NCBI GenBank assembly: GCA_964648795.1
Contig: CAZYMB010000009.1
Span: 10,855 to 74,854, forward strand
Direction: 5' to 3'
From: JAHDDW01 sp964648795
Lineage (GTDB): Bacteria > Actinomycetota > Acidimicrobiia > Acidimicrobiales > SZUA-35
DNA length: 64,000 nucleotides
The notes under the pieces were generated by a model. That model had not been told where the DNA came from. It ran no database searches and saw only the letters and a list, made by a program, of their open reading frames with translations. The stretch's first letter is position 1. The number at the start of each line of letters is the position of its first letter. Shown piece after piece: positions 1 through 8,681 of this stretch. Position numbers and translations under genes: made by a program.

Positions 1-475
1 AGGCAGAAACCGGGTAATAGCTTGAAAAGTCAAGCTCTGAAAGCTCGCCTAGTTGAGACAAGATTTTGTCTGGCTTTACTCCGTCGATCTTGTTCAAAAC
101 ACAAACGGTATTGGCCGGGTCTAGCTTCTCAGCAACGAAACGATCGCCCCTACCGAATCCAGAATTGCCGTCGATAATAAAGCAGACCAGGTCGACTTCG
201 TCAGAAGCGCCTAATGCCGACTTGTTTAGACTCTTACCTAGTTCTGAGACTGGCTTGGAAATACCAGGAGTGTCGACAAATACGATCTGATGTGTGTCGT
301 CGGTGAATACTCCTCTAATGTCAGACCTTGTTGTCTGAGCTTTGTTTGAGACAATACTTACGTGTTCATCTAAGATCTGGTTCAGAAGCGTCGACTTGCC
401 AACATTAGGTCGTCCGGTCAGGGACACAAAGCCAGATCTAAAACCAGCTGGTGCCGTCAAGCCTGTGTCACTCAT
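1..475 (-). CDS. era: GTPase Era, N-terminal part (cut by window edge)
   Basis: About 158 N-terminal residues of the GTPase Era, which binds the 3' end of 16S rRNA during 30S maturation; the KH domain lies beyond the window. The visible G domain has the P-loop GRPNVGKST (G1), DTPGIS (G3) and NKID (G4). The ATG at 473-475 overlaps the stop of the upstream CBS-domain gene, so the two are translationally coupled. It is the last visible gene of a minus-strand series that starts at hrcA or rsmE/phoH. Era next to a CorC-like gene and ybeY is a common actinobacterial order. The identity is firm; only the C-terminus is missing. Confidence 0.93.
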   Translation of the reverse strand, partial: MSDTGLTAPAGFRSGFVSLTGRPNVGKSTLLNQILDEHVSIVSNKAQTTRSDIRGVFTDDTHQIVFVDTPGISKPVSELGKSLNKSALGASDEVDLVCFIIDGNSGFGRGDRFVAEKLDPANTVCVLNKIDGVKPDKILSQLGELSELDFSSYYPVSA

Positions 476-1740
476 TCGCCTACCTCACCCAAAACACGCT
501 CTATCAACACTCTGCTGATGCGATGTCCCTGCACTCTTTCGATACTCAGCTTATAACCCTGATTGGTCGCAGACTCCCCTACCTTTGGGACTCTTCCAAA
601 CATGTCAAAAACAAGTCCGCCGACGGTTTCCCATTCACCTTCAGCCAATTCGAAACCAGATACCTCATTAAATTCATCTATCGAGATTCGAGCATCTGTG
701 CGGAACCTTCCAGGGCCACTGCGTTCGACCATTGGTTCTTCGGTGTCATATTCATCTACGATCTCACCCACTATCTCTTCAATCAAGTCTTCGAGCGTTA
801 CCAAACCAGCGACACCACCATATTCATCTACAGCAATGGCTAGATGAAACTGGTTCATCTGCATCTGTTTTAGTAACGGCGCAATCGAGTTTGTCTCGGG
901 AACAAAGCGAGCATCACGTGCGAGGCTGCCAGCACTAGAACCAATCGAGCCTGCGAGCTCGGCCTTGATTAAGTCTTTCACATACACAATGCCAACAATG
1001 TCATCAGCATCCTCTCCAACAACGGGGACACGTGAGTTTCCATAGCCAGAAGCTAGTTCCAGGGCTTGTTCGCCAGTCATTGATGCCTCAACCACATTCA
1101 TATCAGTGCGAGGGATCATCACTTCGCTGACTACTGTGTCGCCGAACTCGATTACAGACTCGATCAAGTCTCGCTCTCCGGGTTCGATGATCTCTTCTTC
1201 CACTGCTGCATCGGCAATTGCAACGATCTCTTCTGGCAAGTCAACTGCGGTGTACTTGGTTGCCCGTCCAGGAACCACCATGTCTGTCAGGAACAACAAT
1301 ATGCGGCTTAATAGCCGAACGGGCCAGAACTTAGATAGAGCAAGAGTTGGCTGAGCAAAACCAAGCGCAACAGCATCGTCTCTTGCATACCCAATCGATT
1401 TCGGAATTGTCTCAGTCACTAAGATAAGCAGCAGGCCCAACAGGATTAGAACTAGCCAACGCCATGAACTTTCTATAGTTCGCTGGATAAAGCTGGCACC
1501 AGTAATAGCGGCCGCCAACTGCAGACTTACTGCCACAAAAGTTAACCGGACTTCAACGTTCACTCTGTCGCTCACCAATTCAACCAGCGCTCTGGCCCGC
1601 TTCGGAGACTTCTCAGCTAAGGATTCAGCCTTGACGAGAGTTGTTTCGTCCACTGCCTCAATTACTGCTGCAAGCACGGCTGCACCAAAGGCACACACTA
1701 CGGAGGCAACAATAATCAAGATTTCGAAGGTGGAGATCAT
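472..1740 (-). CDS. CNNM/CorC (HlyC) family transporter with CBS pair
   Basis: A 422-residue membrane protein of the DUF21-CBS-CorC_HlyC family, whose members are linked to Mg2+/Co2+ transport. Residues 1 to about 160 form the DUF21 region with several hydrophobic helices (for example the stretch around VLILLGLLLILV). Then comes a CBS pair (about 205-330, with VSEVMIPRTDM opening CBS1 and VDEYGGVAGLVTLEDLIEE in CBS2) and a C-terminal CorC_HlyC domain. The length is usual. The gene abuts ybeY upstream and overlaps era by 4 bp. This family is often labelled 'hemolysin', but no haemolytic role is implied here. The transported ion cannot be read from sequence. Confidence 0.88.
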   Translation of the reverse strand: MISTFEILIIVASVVCAFGAAVLAAVIEAVDETTLVKAESLAEKSPKRARALVELVSDRVNVEVRLTFVAVSLQLAAAITGASFIQRTIESSWRWLVLILLGLLLILVTETIPKSIGYARDDAVALGFAQPTLALSKFWPVRLLSRILLFLTDMVVPGRATKYTAVDLPEEIVAIADAAVEEEIIEPGERDLIESVIEFGDTVVSEVMIPRTDMNVVEASMTGEQALELASGYGNSRVPVVGEDADDIVGIVYVKDLIKAELAGSIGSSAGSLARDARFVPETNSIAPLLKQMQMNQFHLAIAVDEYGGVAGLVTLEDLIEEIVGEIVDEYDTEEPMVERSGPGRFRTDARISIDEFNEVSGFELAEGEWETVGGLVFDMFGRVPKVGESATNQGYKLSIERVQGHRISRVLIERVLGEVGE

Positions 1741-2253
1741 CTAGGTCTCGTAGGTGTCGACATACTCCAGAGAGTTTCGCACCAAATGTGCCTCTTCTGC
1801 AGATTTCATCTTCTTTTCTTCTTCTGGTTCTTGGTGGTCATAACCCAATAGATGCAAGGCCCCGTGGACCACCAACAATGAGAGCTCGCTTGATTCTGCC
1901 CAGTTGTGGTCTTTGGCTTGGCGTTGTGCAACGCTAGGACAAACTACAACGTCGCCCACTTCTACGACCGGCTGGTCGAGCGGTTCGGTTACTCGAGGAC
2001 TGAGTCCATGTTCAGGAGTAAGTTTTTGTACAGCGTTTTCAGCAGCTGGAAAGGAAAGAACATCGGTGGCGTAGTCCTCACCCATGTGAGTCTTGTTGAG
2101 TTCAGTAATTTCTTCTTCGGTTACGAAGGTAAGAGATGCTGCACCAGTGACGCCTTCTTTTTCAAGCACATCATAGAAAAGAGTGCCTAAGGCTTCTACG
2201 TCCACTTCTAGACCTGAGCGGTCTGCTACTTCAATTACGATCTCATCCGCCAT
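1741..2253 (-). CDS. ybeY: Endoribonuclease YbeY
   Basis: Zinc-dependent endoribonuclease of the UPF0054 family, involved in 16S rRNA 3'-end maturation and 70S quality control. The three zinc-binding His lie in HGALHLLGYDH in the C-terminal third; DYATDVLSFP is the usual family core. I chose the ATG at 2251-2253, giving MADEIVIEV, because AGAGGAAC precedes it at good spacing. An upstream ATG at 2271 and a longer frame to 2316 are less likely. It overlaps the 3' end of phoH by 11 bp and abuts the CorC-like gene, an order conserved in many bacteria. Confidence 0.92.
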   Translation of the reverse strand: MADEIVIEVADRSGLEVDVEALGTLFYDVLEKEGVTGAASLTFVTEEEITELNKTHMGEDYATDVLSFPAAENAVQKLTPEHGLSPRVTEPLDQPVVEVGDVVVCPSVAQRQAKDHNWAESSELSLLVVHGALHLLGYDHQEPEEEKKMKSAEEAHLVRNSLEYVDTYET

Positions 2254-3172
2254 TTGTTCCTCTAACTTCATATGCGTCAACGATATCTTGGACAATCCGA
2301 TGCCTGACCACGTCACCTGAGCTCAAGTGCGCAAACTCTAGTCCATCTATCCCAGTCAAGATCTTCTCTACTTCAACCAGCCCAGACTTGTTACCTGGCA
2401 GATCAACTTGTGTTCTATCTCCGGTGATTACGGCCTTAGTGTTGAAACCAAGTCTGGTCAGAAACATCATCATTTGCTGCGGAGTGGTGTTTTGTGCTTC
2501 ATCCAAAATCACAAACGAGTCATTCAACGTACGGCCACGCATATAGGCGAGTGGTGCAACTTCTACTAAGTTCTGTTCGAAGTATCCTTTAATATTTTCT
2601 GGACCAACCATGTCGCCAAGAGCGTCATACAAAGGACGCAAGTAGGGGTCGACTTTACTCATCAAGTCCCCAGGAAGAAATCCTAAGTTCTCACCAGCTT
2701 CTACCGCTGGTCGTGTTAACAGTATTCGCTCTACTTGCTTTTCTTGTAACGCACGGACAGCGCAAGCAACAGCTAGCCAGCTTTTGCCGGTACCGGCCGG
2801 GCCAATACCAAATGTGATGGTGTTAGACCTGATTGCGTCAACATAGCGTTTCTGGTTAGCTGATCTTGGAGCAACTGGCTTGTTTCGATAAGTGTTTAAG
2901 ATTCTGTCGTTATATACAGTACTTGGTTGGTCGTCATTGTTAACCATTCGAATTGCCCCAAGGACTTCTGCTTCGGTTACTTCGTTACCAGCCTCGGCCA
3001 CCTTTGCAAGCTCTGATAGGACTTCTTTAGCCAGAGACTGCTTTTCGCCTTCAACTGACATTTCAGGGTTCCTGTATGAGATAGCGACTCCAAGCTCATT
3101 CTCGATAAGGCGCTTATTTCGATCCGCAGTGCCGAGCACAATTGCAGCTGTTGAACTATCTTCAATTTGCAT
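2243..3172 (-). CDS. phoH: PhoH-like ATPase
   Basis: A 309-residue PhoH family ATPase (PhoL type) related to the helicase core of superfamily 1. Walker A is GPAGTGKS and Walker B is VILDEAQN, followed by TGDRTQVDLP. An N-terminal region of about 100 residues precedes the ATPase core, as usual for the PhoH found beside YbeY. The exact role is unsettled; the pairing with ybeY suggests RNA metabolism. The gene lies 6 bp after rsmE and overlaps ybeY by 11 bp, so it is part of the same transcription unit. Confidence 0.9.
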   Translation of the reverse strand: MQIEDSSTAAIVLGTADRNKRLIENELGVAISYRNPEMSVEGEKQSLAKEVLSELAKVAEAGNEVTEAEVLGAIRMVNNDDQPSTVYNDRILNTYRNKPVAPRSANQKRYVDAIRSNTITFGIGPAGTGKSWLAVACAVRALQEKQVERILLTRPAVEAGENLGFLPGDLMSKVDPYLRPLYDALGDMVGPENIKGYFEQNLVEVAPLAYMRGRTLNDSFVILDEAQNTTPQQMMMFLTRLGFNTKAVITGDRTQVDLPGNKSGLVEVEKILTGIDGLEFAHLSSGDVVRHRIVQDIVDAYEVRGTNGG

Positions 3173-3178
3173 GGGCTG

Positions 3179-3826
3179 TCAGCATACCAGTAGCGTGGCG
3201 GCCGCAACGGCTGCTGTTTCGCTTCGTAACACTCCACCAGGCAGACTAACCGTCTCTTGCCCAGCTAATTCTGCTTCTGTGAATCCACCCTCTGGCCCAA
3301 TTACTATTGTGTTGTCGCTGGCTTCGATACTTCTGCCTCCTGGCTCTGCAAAGCAAAGCCCAGTGCCGCCCAGTTCATCTACGCTATGTATGCCAGTTAC
3401 AGCGGGTAGCCATAGCTGTTTCGATTGCATAGCTGCTTGACGGGCCACCTCGGTGAGCTTGTCGATTTTGTCGGCCGCTTTGTCTGCGTCCCACTTAACC
3501 ACGCTTCTCTCTGACTCGATTAGACCAATTGTTCGCACTCCAAGTTCTGTCAGCTTTTGGACAACATATTCTGGGCGCTCGTTCTTTACCGGCGGAAAGT
3601 GCACTGCAACCTGTTTAGGTGCCTGTGTTTCGTGAACAGAAGTACTCACAGGGTTTAGAGACAGCGGCGTCACACAGAAACGACCTTGACCATCGCTAAT
3701 AGCAATCTTGGAACCCTCATTAAGTCGACGAGACTTTGTCAGATGGTTGAAATCTTCTTCTCTAAGTTCTGGAGCCGATAAATCGTCAACAAATACAAGG
3801 GGAATGTCTCGAAGGTCTAGTGTCAT
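3179..3826 (-). CDS. rsmE: 16S rRNA (uracil1498-N3)-methyltransferase RsmE
   Basis: A 215-residue SPOUT-fold methyltransferase that methylates U1498 of 16S rRNA using S-adenosylmethionine. The knot region shows IGPEGGFTEAEL and, near the end, VLRSETAAVAA, the SAM-binding hallmarks of RsmE. The N-terminal PUA-like part carries HLTKSRRLNEG. It is slightly shorter than many homologues (about 240) but has no gap in the key motifs. It overlaps dnaJ by 4 bp (ATGA). The rsmE position after dnaJ is common in Gram-positive bacteria. Confidence 0.9.
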   Translation of the reverse strand: MTLDLRDIPLVFVDDLSAPELREEDFNHLTKSRRLNEGSKIAISDGQGRFCVTPLSLNPVSTSVHETQAPKQVAVHFPPVKNERPEYVVQKLTELGVRTIGLIESERSVVKWDADKAADKIDKLTEVARQAAMQSKQLWLPAVTGIHSVDELGGTGLCFAEPGGRSIEASDNTIVIGPEGGFTEAELAGQETVSLPGGVLRSETAAVAAATLLVC

Positions 3827-4932
3827 CGGAATTTGGATTTGATGTGGTCCATAATGCCTTCGGCTTCATCGGCAACAGACTCTTCTCGAACTTCTGCGAA
3901 CTGACGTAGCAGCCCTTCGGATTCACCATTTAACTCGGTTGGTGTGTCGACAACTAGTCGCAGAATAAGATTGCCTCTTGCTCCCCCGCCTCGAAGCTTA
4001 GGAACTCCAAGGTTCTTGAGCTTATAGGGGTGTCCGGTTTGAGAACCAGCCTTTATTTTGACAGGAACTTTACCTTCAAGTGCATCGAACTCAATCTCCG
4101 CGCCCAAAGCTGCTTGAGTCATTTCAACATGGAGACTTGCATATAGGTCGTCGCCGTCTCTTGTGAATACATCGTGCTCGGCAACTTTGACTCTTACGTA
4201 AAGGTCACCGGATGCTCCGCCTCTTGGACCAACTGCTCCTTTGCCTGCCAACTTCAACGTTGAGCCATGCGATACCCCGGCCGGGATATCTACTGTGTAC
4301 TCACGATCCTTTATTATTCTGCCCTCACCCGAACAAGGACTACACATTTTTTCGACAATCTGGCCTTCACCAGCGCACTTTGGACATGCTGAGGTGGTGA
4401 CCATTTGACCAATAATAGATTGGCGGACTTGTCTGATTTGTCCTGCACCACCACACTGATCACAGGTGTGTACTGGTGAACCCTTTTCGGCTCCTGTACC
4501 CTCACAGTCGTCACAACCTAAGGCAGTTCTGACGGTCACCGGTTTTTCTATCCCGTGGACGGCTTCTTCTAAAGTCAATTCTGTCTGTACTTCTAAGTCA
4601 ACGCCTTGGGAAGCCGAACGTCGTTGCGCTCCGCCACCTTGATTGGTAAAGAACGTCTCAAATAAATCACCTAGGCCACCACCGAATGGGTCGCCACCAC
4701 CAAAGCCTCCAGCGCCCCCGACAGAACCAAAGCGGTCATACTGCGCTCGCTTAGAGTCATCAGACAACACCTCATAGGCTTCGGCTACTTCTTTGAACTT
4801 TGCTTCTGCTTGCGGGTTATCGGGGTTTCTATCTGGGTGAAGATCACGGGCAAGGCGACGATATGACTTTTTGATCTCTTCTGCCGATGCATCACGCGAG
4901 ACATCTAGTGTTGTGTAGTAATCCTGCGCCAT
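3823..4932 (-). CDS. dnaJ: Chaperone DnaJ (Hsp40)
   Basis: A 369-residue type I DnaJ, co-chaperone of DnaK. The J domain is at residues 1-70 with the HPD signature (32-34), followed by a Gly/Phe-rich linker (GGFGGGDPFGGG). Four zinc-finger repeats follow (CDDCEGTG, CDQCGGAG, CPKCAGEG, CSPCSGEG), then the two C-terminal substrate-binding domains. It lies 3 bp downstream of hrcA and so should fall under CIRCE/HrcA control. The hrcA-dnaJ pair without grpE or dnaK matches the second dnaJ of many actinobacteria. Confidence 0.95.
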   Translation of the reverse strand: MAQDYYTTLDVSRDASAEEIKKSYRRLARDLHPDRNPDNPQAEAKFKEVAEAYEVLSDDSKRAQYDRFGSVGGAGGFGGGDPFGGGLGDLFETFFTNQGGGAQRRSASQGVDLEVQTELTLEEAVHGIEKPVTVRTALGCDDCEGTGAEKGSPVHTCDQCGGAGQIRQVRQSIIGQMVTTSACPKCAGEGQIVEKMCSPCSGEGRIIKDREYTVDIPAGVSHGSTLKLAGKGAVGPRGGASGDLYVRVKVAEHDVFTRDGDDLYASLHVEMTQAALGAEIEFDALEGKVPVKIKAGSQTGHPYKLKNLGVPKLRGGGARGNLILRLVVDTPTELNGESEGLLRQFAEVREESVADEAEGIMDHIKSKFR

Positions 4933-4935
4933 TGG

Positions 4936-5949
4936 CTAGCCCTCGCTCAATCTGTCACCAAGTTGAGCAGACACCGCAGCGACTGCCGATATGGCTTGTG
5001 GGTAGTTCATTCTAGTAGGGCCAAGTACCGCAATGGAACCTGCTTGCTCACCGTCTATTTGATATGGCGAAACCACTAGCGAACAGTCGGCGAGGCGTGG
5101 TCGGCCGGACTCCTCACCAATCGTGACAGAAACTCCCTGGCTAGTGACCTCCGCTAACAAAGTGGCGACGACAAGCTGTTGTTCTAAAATATGTAGCACT
5201 TTGCCAACTGATTCGACTGCTTCGAATGCATTCACTACTCGATGTGTTCCATCTACAAAAACACGTTCTGAATCTGTCGTAACGGTACTGACCCAGTCAA
5301 TGGCGGCGACTGCCAGATCTTTTGCTACCGAAGGTTTTAAGGCTGCAGGTTCTAATTTGACACCCAGGCTCTGACCAATCAGCAGCTGTCGAATTACCTG
5401 ATTGGCGCTGTCAATATCTGCATCTGTTACTTGCTCTCCAGATTCGACACCATGTTTTAGAACTTGTTGGTTCGATAGCACACAAACAAATAGGCACGTG
5501 TTCGTAGAGATTCGATGGAGCTCGGCTGAAATCACAGTTGCCTGATCTTCGTTTGAATCAACTACGACTGCTGCGTAGTCGGTCAGACGAGATAATAGAC
5601 CCGCAGTCTCTTTCAAAACTTCTTCGATTTCGCCTTGCATTTGCGAGAAGAAGCTCGACACGGCCTTAGTTTCTTTGCCCGGGCTGATTCCGTGTGAATC
5701 AAGTCTGTCGACAAATTCTCGATAACCCTTTTGGGTCGGAATTCGACCAGCGCTGGTATGCGGTTGAGTCAAGAATCCTTCAGACTCCAAGAACGACATG
5801 TCGTTGCGAATAGTTGCAGATGAAACATCGAAGGTGTCTAGTGACTCGATTACAGATGAACCAACTGGCTGCCCGGTCTCTGTAAACACCTCAATAACTG
5901 CGTTTAGTATGTCTGCTTTTCGTTCGTCTAGCATGCCCACATCACTCAT
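4936..5949 (-). CDS. hrcA: Heat-shock repressor HrcA
   Basis: Repressor of class I heat-shock genes that binds CIRCE operators, about 337 residues. It has an N-terminal winged helix (MLDERKADILNAVIEVF, then SSATIRNDMSFLE), GRIPTQKGYREFVD, and a GAF-like C-terminal region. A CIRCE element sits just upstream, indicating autoregulation. I placed the start at ATG 5947-5949; a GTG at 5955 is also in frame. The gene begins only 7 bp after the CIRCE element, so the leader is very short if the -10 within CIRCE is used. It is followed 3 bp later by dnaJ. Confidence 0.94.
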   Translation of the reverse strand: MSDVGMLDERKADILNAVIEVFTETGQPVGSSVIESLDTFDVSSATIRNDMSFLESEGFLTQPHTSAGRIPTQKGYREFVDRLDSHGISPGKETKAVSSFFSQMQGEIEEVLKETAGLLSRLTDYAAVVVDSNEDQATVISAELHRISTNTCLFVCVLSNQQVLKHGVESGEQVTDADIDSANQVIRQLLIGQSLGVKLEPAALKPSVAKDLAVAAIDWVSTVTTDSERVFVDGTHRVVNAFEAVESVGKVLHILEQQLVVATLLAEVTSQGVSVTIGEESGRPRLADCSLVVSPYQIDGEQAGSIAVLGPTRMNYPQAISAVAAVSAQLGDRLSEG

Positions 5950-5955
5950 TTGCAC

Positions 5956-5982
5956 TTAGCACTCTATTATACCGAGTGCTAA
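5956..5982 (-). promoter_or_regulatory. CIRCE operator overlapping the hrcA promoter
   Basis: A perfect CIRCE inverted repeat, TTAGCACTC-N9-GAGTGCTAA, directly upstream of hrcA. The 9-nt spacer, read on the minus strand, contains a perfect TATAAT (5966-5971), so HrcA binding would cover the -10 element. No good -35 is visible at 16-18 bp. If transcription starts about 7 nt after the -10, the hrcA leader is only about ten nucleotides and has no Shine-Dalgarno sequence. Confidence 0.95.
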
Positions 5983-6030
5983 GTCCACGCCATTGGCTCG
6001 GACCGTTTAAGATCGGACCAAATGAGACGT

Positions 6031-7386
6031 TTAGGTAGCCCGCACCTCTTCGTACCGGGCCAAAGCCTCTAGACGTTCTTCAGCGTGGTCAACGATTGGT
6101 GCTGGATATCCGGCTGGAGCGCCAACCGGGTCGAGCCATGGTTCGTGAATGTATTTGTCTGAAAGATGCACAATTTCTGGTATCCACCGACGGATGTAGA
6201 TTGCTTCTTTGTCGAACTTTCGTCCCTGCGTTACTGGGTTGAACACTCGAAAGTATGGCGATGCGTCTGTACCTGTACCTGCGGTCCATTGCCAACCGTG
6301 GGAATTCGATGCTAAGTCACCGTCAATTAGGTGATGCATAAAGAACTCGGCGCCTCTACCCCACCAAATGTGCAAGTCCTTGGTTAGAAAGCTTGCGACA
6401 ATCATTCGCACACGGTTATGCATCCAGCCTGTTTCTACTAGTTGTCGCATACCAGCATCCACAATCGGGAAACCTGTTTGTCCAGTCGCCCAGCGTTCAA
6501 ACATTTCGTCTGCACCTGGTCCTTCGTCGTAGCTGATACGACTCATCTTTTCCGAGAATGCCTCGGTAGCTGTTTCGGGACGGTGATGTAACACATCTGC
6601 ATAGAACTCTCGCCACACAATCTCTGAGCGATAAACCTCAGCCCCGCCTCCGGTTGGCAGCTTGGCCAAGATCTGACGTGGATGAAGTGTGCCCCATTTA
6701 AGGTAGTGACTTAGACGTGACGTTCCCTCAACGCCTGGCAAGTTGCGATTGTCAGAATAGCCACTTGCGGCTGCTGCCATAAATTCTTCAAGCTGGGCGT
6801 GCGCTGCATCTTCGCCTGCAGGGGGCATTTCAGAATCATACGCTGATACGTCAGGGAGCTTGGCGTTTCGCTTAGCTGTAAGCCAATTGATTTTCGGGAC
6901 GCTATTATCGGGCTCCGACCAACCCTGACTAGCCCAAGCCCGGGAGAACGGGGTAAACACCTTAAACGGGTTATCAGACTTATTGTAGATAGTGCCCGGT
7001 TCAATGGCGTATGGCGAATCAAGCAACTCCAAGGTCACATCATCGGCTGCTAGTTTGTCGGCAACGTGAGCATCCTCGGCAGACCGAAACGTTGACCAAC
7101 TCTTTGTTGAGAACACTTTGGTTGCACCCACCTGTGCACAAAGTCCGGCCAAAGCATCAACGGGGTCGCCGTAGCGAATGCAAAGCTTGCCGCCACCAGC
7201 CTCTATAGAGCTATCCAACTCTTTTAGAGAGTCAACGAGAAACTGTATGCGGGGCCTGTCTGCGTCTTCACCGAGCTCTTTAGAAAAAACAAAGACCGGT
7301 AGAACATCCCCGTGCGCTACAGCGGCTAACAGGGCGGGATTATCTTTAAGTCGCAGATCTCTACGGAACCAGAAAACACAAGGCAC
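6031..7386 (-). CDS. phr: Deoxyribodipyrimidine photolyase (cryptochrome/photolyase family)
   Basis: A 451-residue class I-type DNA photolyase that uses light and FADH- to split cyclobutane pyrimidine dimers. The N-terminal Rossmann domain starts with VFWFRRDLRLKDNPAL, where the antenna pigment binds. The FAD-binding half carries TGFPIVDAGMRQL, GWMHNRVRMIVASFL and WQWTAGTGTDASPYFR, all typical of CPD photolyases. The start is GTG at 7386; no in-frame ATG gives the conserved N-terminus. It appears monocistronic, divergent from the secreted lyase gene at 7462. A cryptochrome role cannot be excluded, but the motifs favour a photolyase. Confidence 0.9.
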   Translation of the reverse strand: MPCVFWFRRDLRLKDNPALLAAVAHGDVLPVFVFSKELGEDADRPRIQFLVDSLKELDSSIEAGGGKLCIRYGDPVDALAGLCAQVGATKVFSTKSWSTFRSAEDAHVADKLAADDVTLELLDSPYAIEPGTIYNKSDNPFKVFTPFSRAWASQGWSEPDNSVPKINWLTAKRNAKLPDVSAYDSEMPPAGEDAAHAQLEEFMAAAASGYSDNRNLPGVEGTSRLSHYLKWGTLHPRQILAKLPTGGGAEVYRSEIVWREFYADVLHHRPETATEAFSEKMSRISYDEGPGADEMFERWATGQTGFPIVDAGMRQLVETGWMHNRVRMIVASFLTKDLHIWWGRGAEFFMHHLIDGDLASNSHGWQWTAGTGTDASPYFRVFNPVTQGRKFDKEAIYIRRWIPEIVHLSDKYIHEPWLDPVGAPAGYPAPIVDHAEERLEALARYEEVRAT

Positions 7387-7393
7387 TGGAGCA

Positions 7394-7437
7394 TTCTAGA
7401 CTCTCCCCATAGCCCTTCTAGACGACTTTTCCCCATA
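7394..7437. repeat. Direct repeat in the phr / PL14-like intergenic region
   Basis: Two copies of TTCTAGAC followed by TCCCCATA (7394-7401 with 7404-7411, and 7416-7423 with 7430-7437) lie between the divergent photolyase and lyase genes. The half-sites are separated by 2 nt in the first copy and 6 nt in the second. An A/T-rich GATACTAT that could serve as a -10 follows just before the ATG at 7462. A regulatory role is only inferred. Confidence 0.35.
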
Positions 7438-7461
7438 TCTACTAAGTGATACTATTTAAAT

Positions 7462-8676
7462 ATGGCCAACAGGCGGGTTGTTGCACTCTCAATTGCAATG
7501 TGCTTAGTACTAACGACGTTTGGAGCGCTACTACTCAATGCCGCCGGCAATCAAACAGCAAACTCAGATATCCTACAAACCGAAGGCCCCGCACCACAGT
7601 TGGACGTCACCGGAACTACCGTAGGAACTGCACCTCCATCTGATGCAGCCACCGAGGCAGAGTTACCGGTGGTTCCCCCAACGACTGAAGAGCAAGTAAC
7701 TGCTGCCCCAACAAGTCTGGCTCCACAGGCACCGATTGGCGATCTTGATTCGCAAATCTTTTCAACCTCGATTGATGAGCTCCCACTCACGTCAACAGGA
7801 CAGAGCAAGGATAACTTCCTAAATATTCTTCGACCCGAATTCGGGAACTTTCGCTTCTCAGGCAACGAGAACTTTAACAACTTCTCAATCGTCGATGATC
7901 CTGCCGGTCGATCGTTGCAGTATCGGTCGACGCCGGGCACTAGCTCACACGTTCAGTTCTCTGCAGCTGTTCCAGAAAACCAGGAGAGCTTCCTTGTCTA
8001 CCGCTTTAAGCTCGAGGAAGGTTTTGATGCAGGCGATGGCAATGGAGATGAAGGTAAACCGTCTCATTCGACTGGGATCAAACTACCAGGCCTACTTCGC
8101 GGTTCTCCTGCAGCAAACACCGGCGGCAACCACACCGCTGGCGGATTCTCTGGTCGATTAATGATTCGAGGGACTCGCAAGTCTGACGGTGTCAATAGCG
8201 CTCCTAGAGAAGGACTAGCGCTTAGTGCATACATTTACGGTCAGAATATTGGTGGTCAGAACATTGCAAGCGGTTTCGGCCGTTCGTTCTACTTCCTAGA
8301 TAGTTTCGAATCTAAGCCGTTCTTAGGTCAAGGCAGTGGACAGTTCGAAGGTGTTGGAGACCCAAGGATCGAGGATCTCGAAGAAGATAAATGGGTGACA
8401 CTTGTTCTCGGCTACCGAGTTGACGGCAACAATGGCTGGTTCAAGGCATGGACCAAGACTGAAGGCCAAGCCGACACGGTCTCACCAAACTTGTTCATCC
8501 CCAACGTTGACTGGACCGGCGGTTCGGCCGGCGCAGACAACCTACTAGTCCAGAACTTCTGGGGCGGCAAAGGTTCGGTTTGGCACCCAGATTCTTCAAG
8601 CAACATTCGTTACAGAGACTTTGCAGTCTTTACTGAAGAAGCTGACGCTATAGCGTTCGCTAATAGTTCTGTCTGA
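7462..8676 (+). CDS. Secreted polysaccharide lyase-like protein (PL14-type fold)
   Basis: A 404-residue exported protein. Residues 1-28 are an N-terminal signal or anchor (VVALSIAMCLVLTTFGALLL), followed by a Thr/Pro/Ala-rich linker to about residue 100. The C-terminal 280 residues resemble PL14-type lyases (alginate and related polyuronate lyases): YRFKLEEGFD, IKLPGLLRG, GGFSGRLMIRGT, DKWVTLVLGYRVD and QNFWGGKGSVWHP occur in the order seen in that family. The substrate cannot be read from sequence. The gene stands alone, divergent from phr. With the GH9 gene at 21264 it suggests attack on algal or plant glycans. The family call is from memory of motifs. Confidence 0.6.
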   Translation: MANRRVVALSIAMCLVLTTFGALLLNAAGNQTANSDILQTEGPAPQLDVTGTTVGTAPPSDAATEAELPVVPPTTEEQVTAAPTSLAPQAPIGDLDSQIFSTSIDELPLTSTGQSKDNFLNILRPEFGNFRFSGNENFNNFSIVDDPAGRSLQYRSTPGTSSHVQFSAAVPENQESFLVYRFKLEEGFDAGDGNGDEGKPSHSTGIKLPGLLRGSPAANTGGNHTAGGFSGRLMIRGTRKSDGVNSAPREGLALSAYIYGQNIGGQNIASGFGRSFYFLDSFESKPFLGQGSGQFEGVGDPRIEDLEEDKWVTLVLGYRVDGNNGWFKAWTKTEGQADTVSPNLFIPNVDWTGGSAGADNLLVQNFWGGKGSVWHPDSSSNIRYRDFAVFTEEADAIAFANSSV

Positions 8677-8681
8677 AGACT

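Noticed and set aside
472..1740. Haemolysin
   Set aside because: The family is often so named, but the DUF21-CBS-CorC_HlyC order indicates an ion transporter family.
4212..4400. Short plus-strand frames inside dnaJ, hrcA, phoH and lepA
   Set aside because: Shadow frames opposite firmly identified genes, with no domains or ribosome-binding sites.
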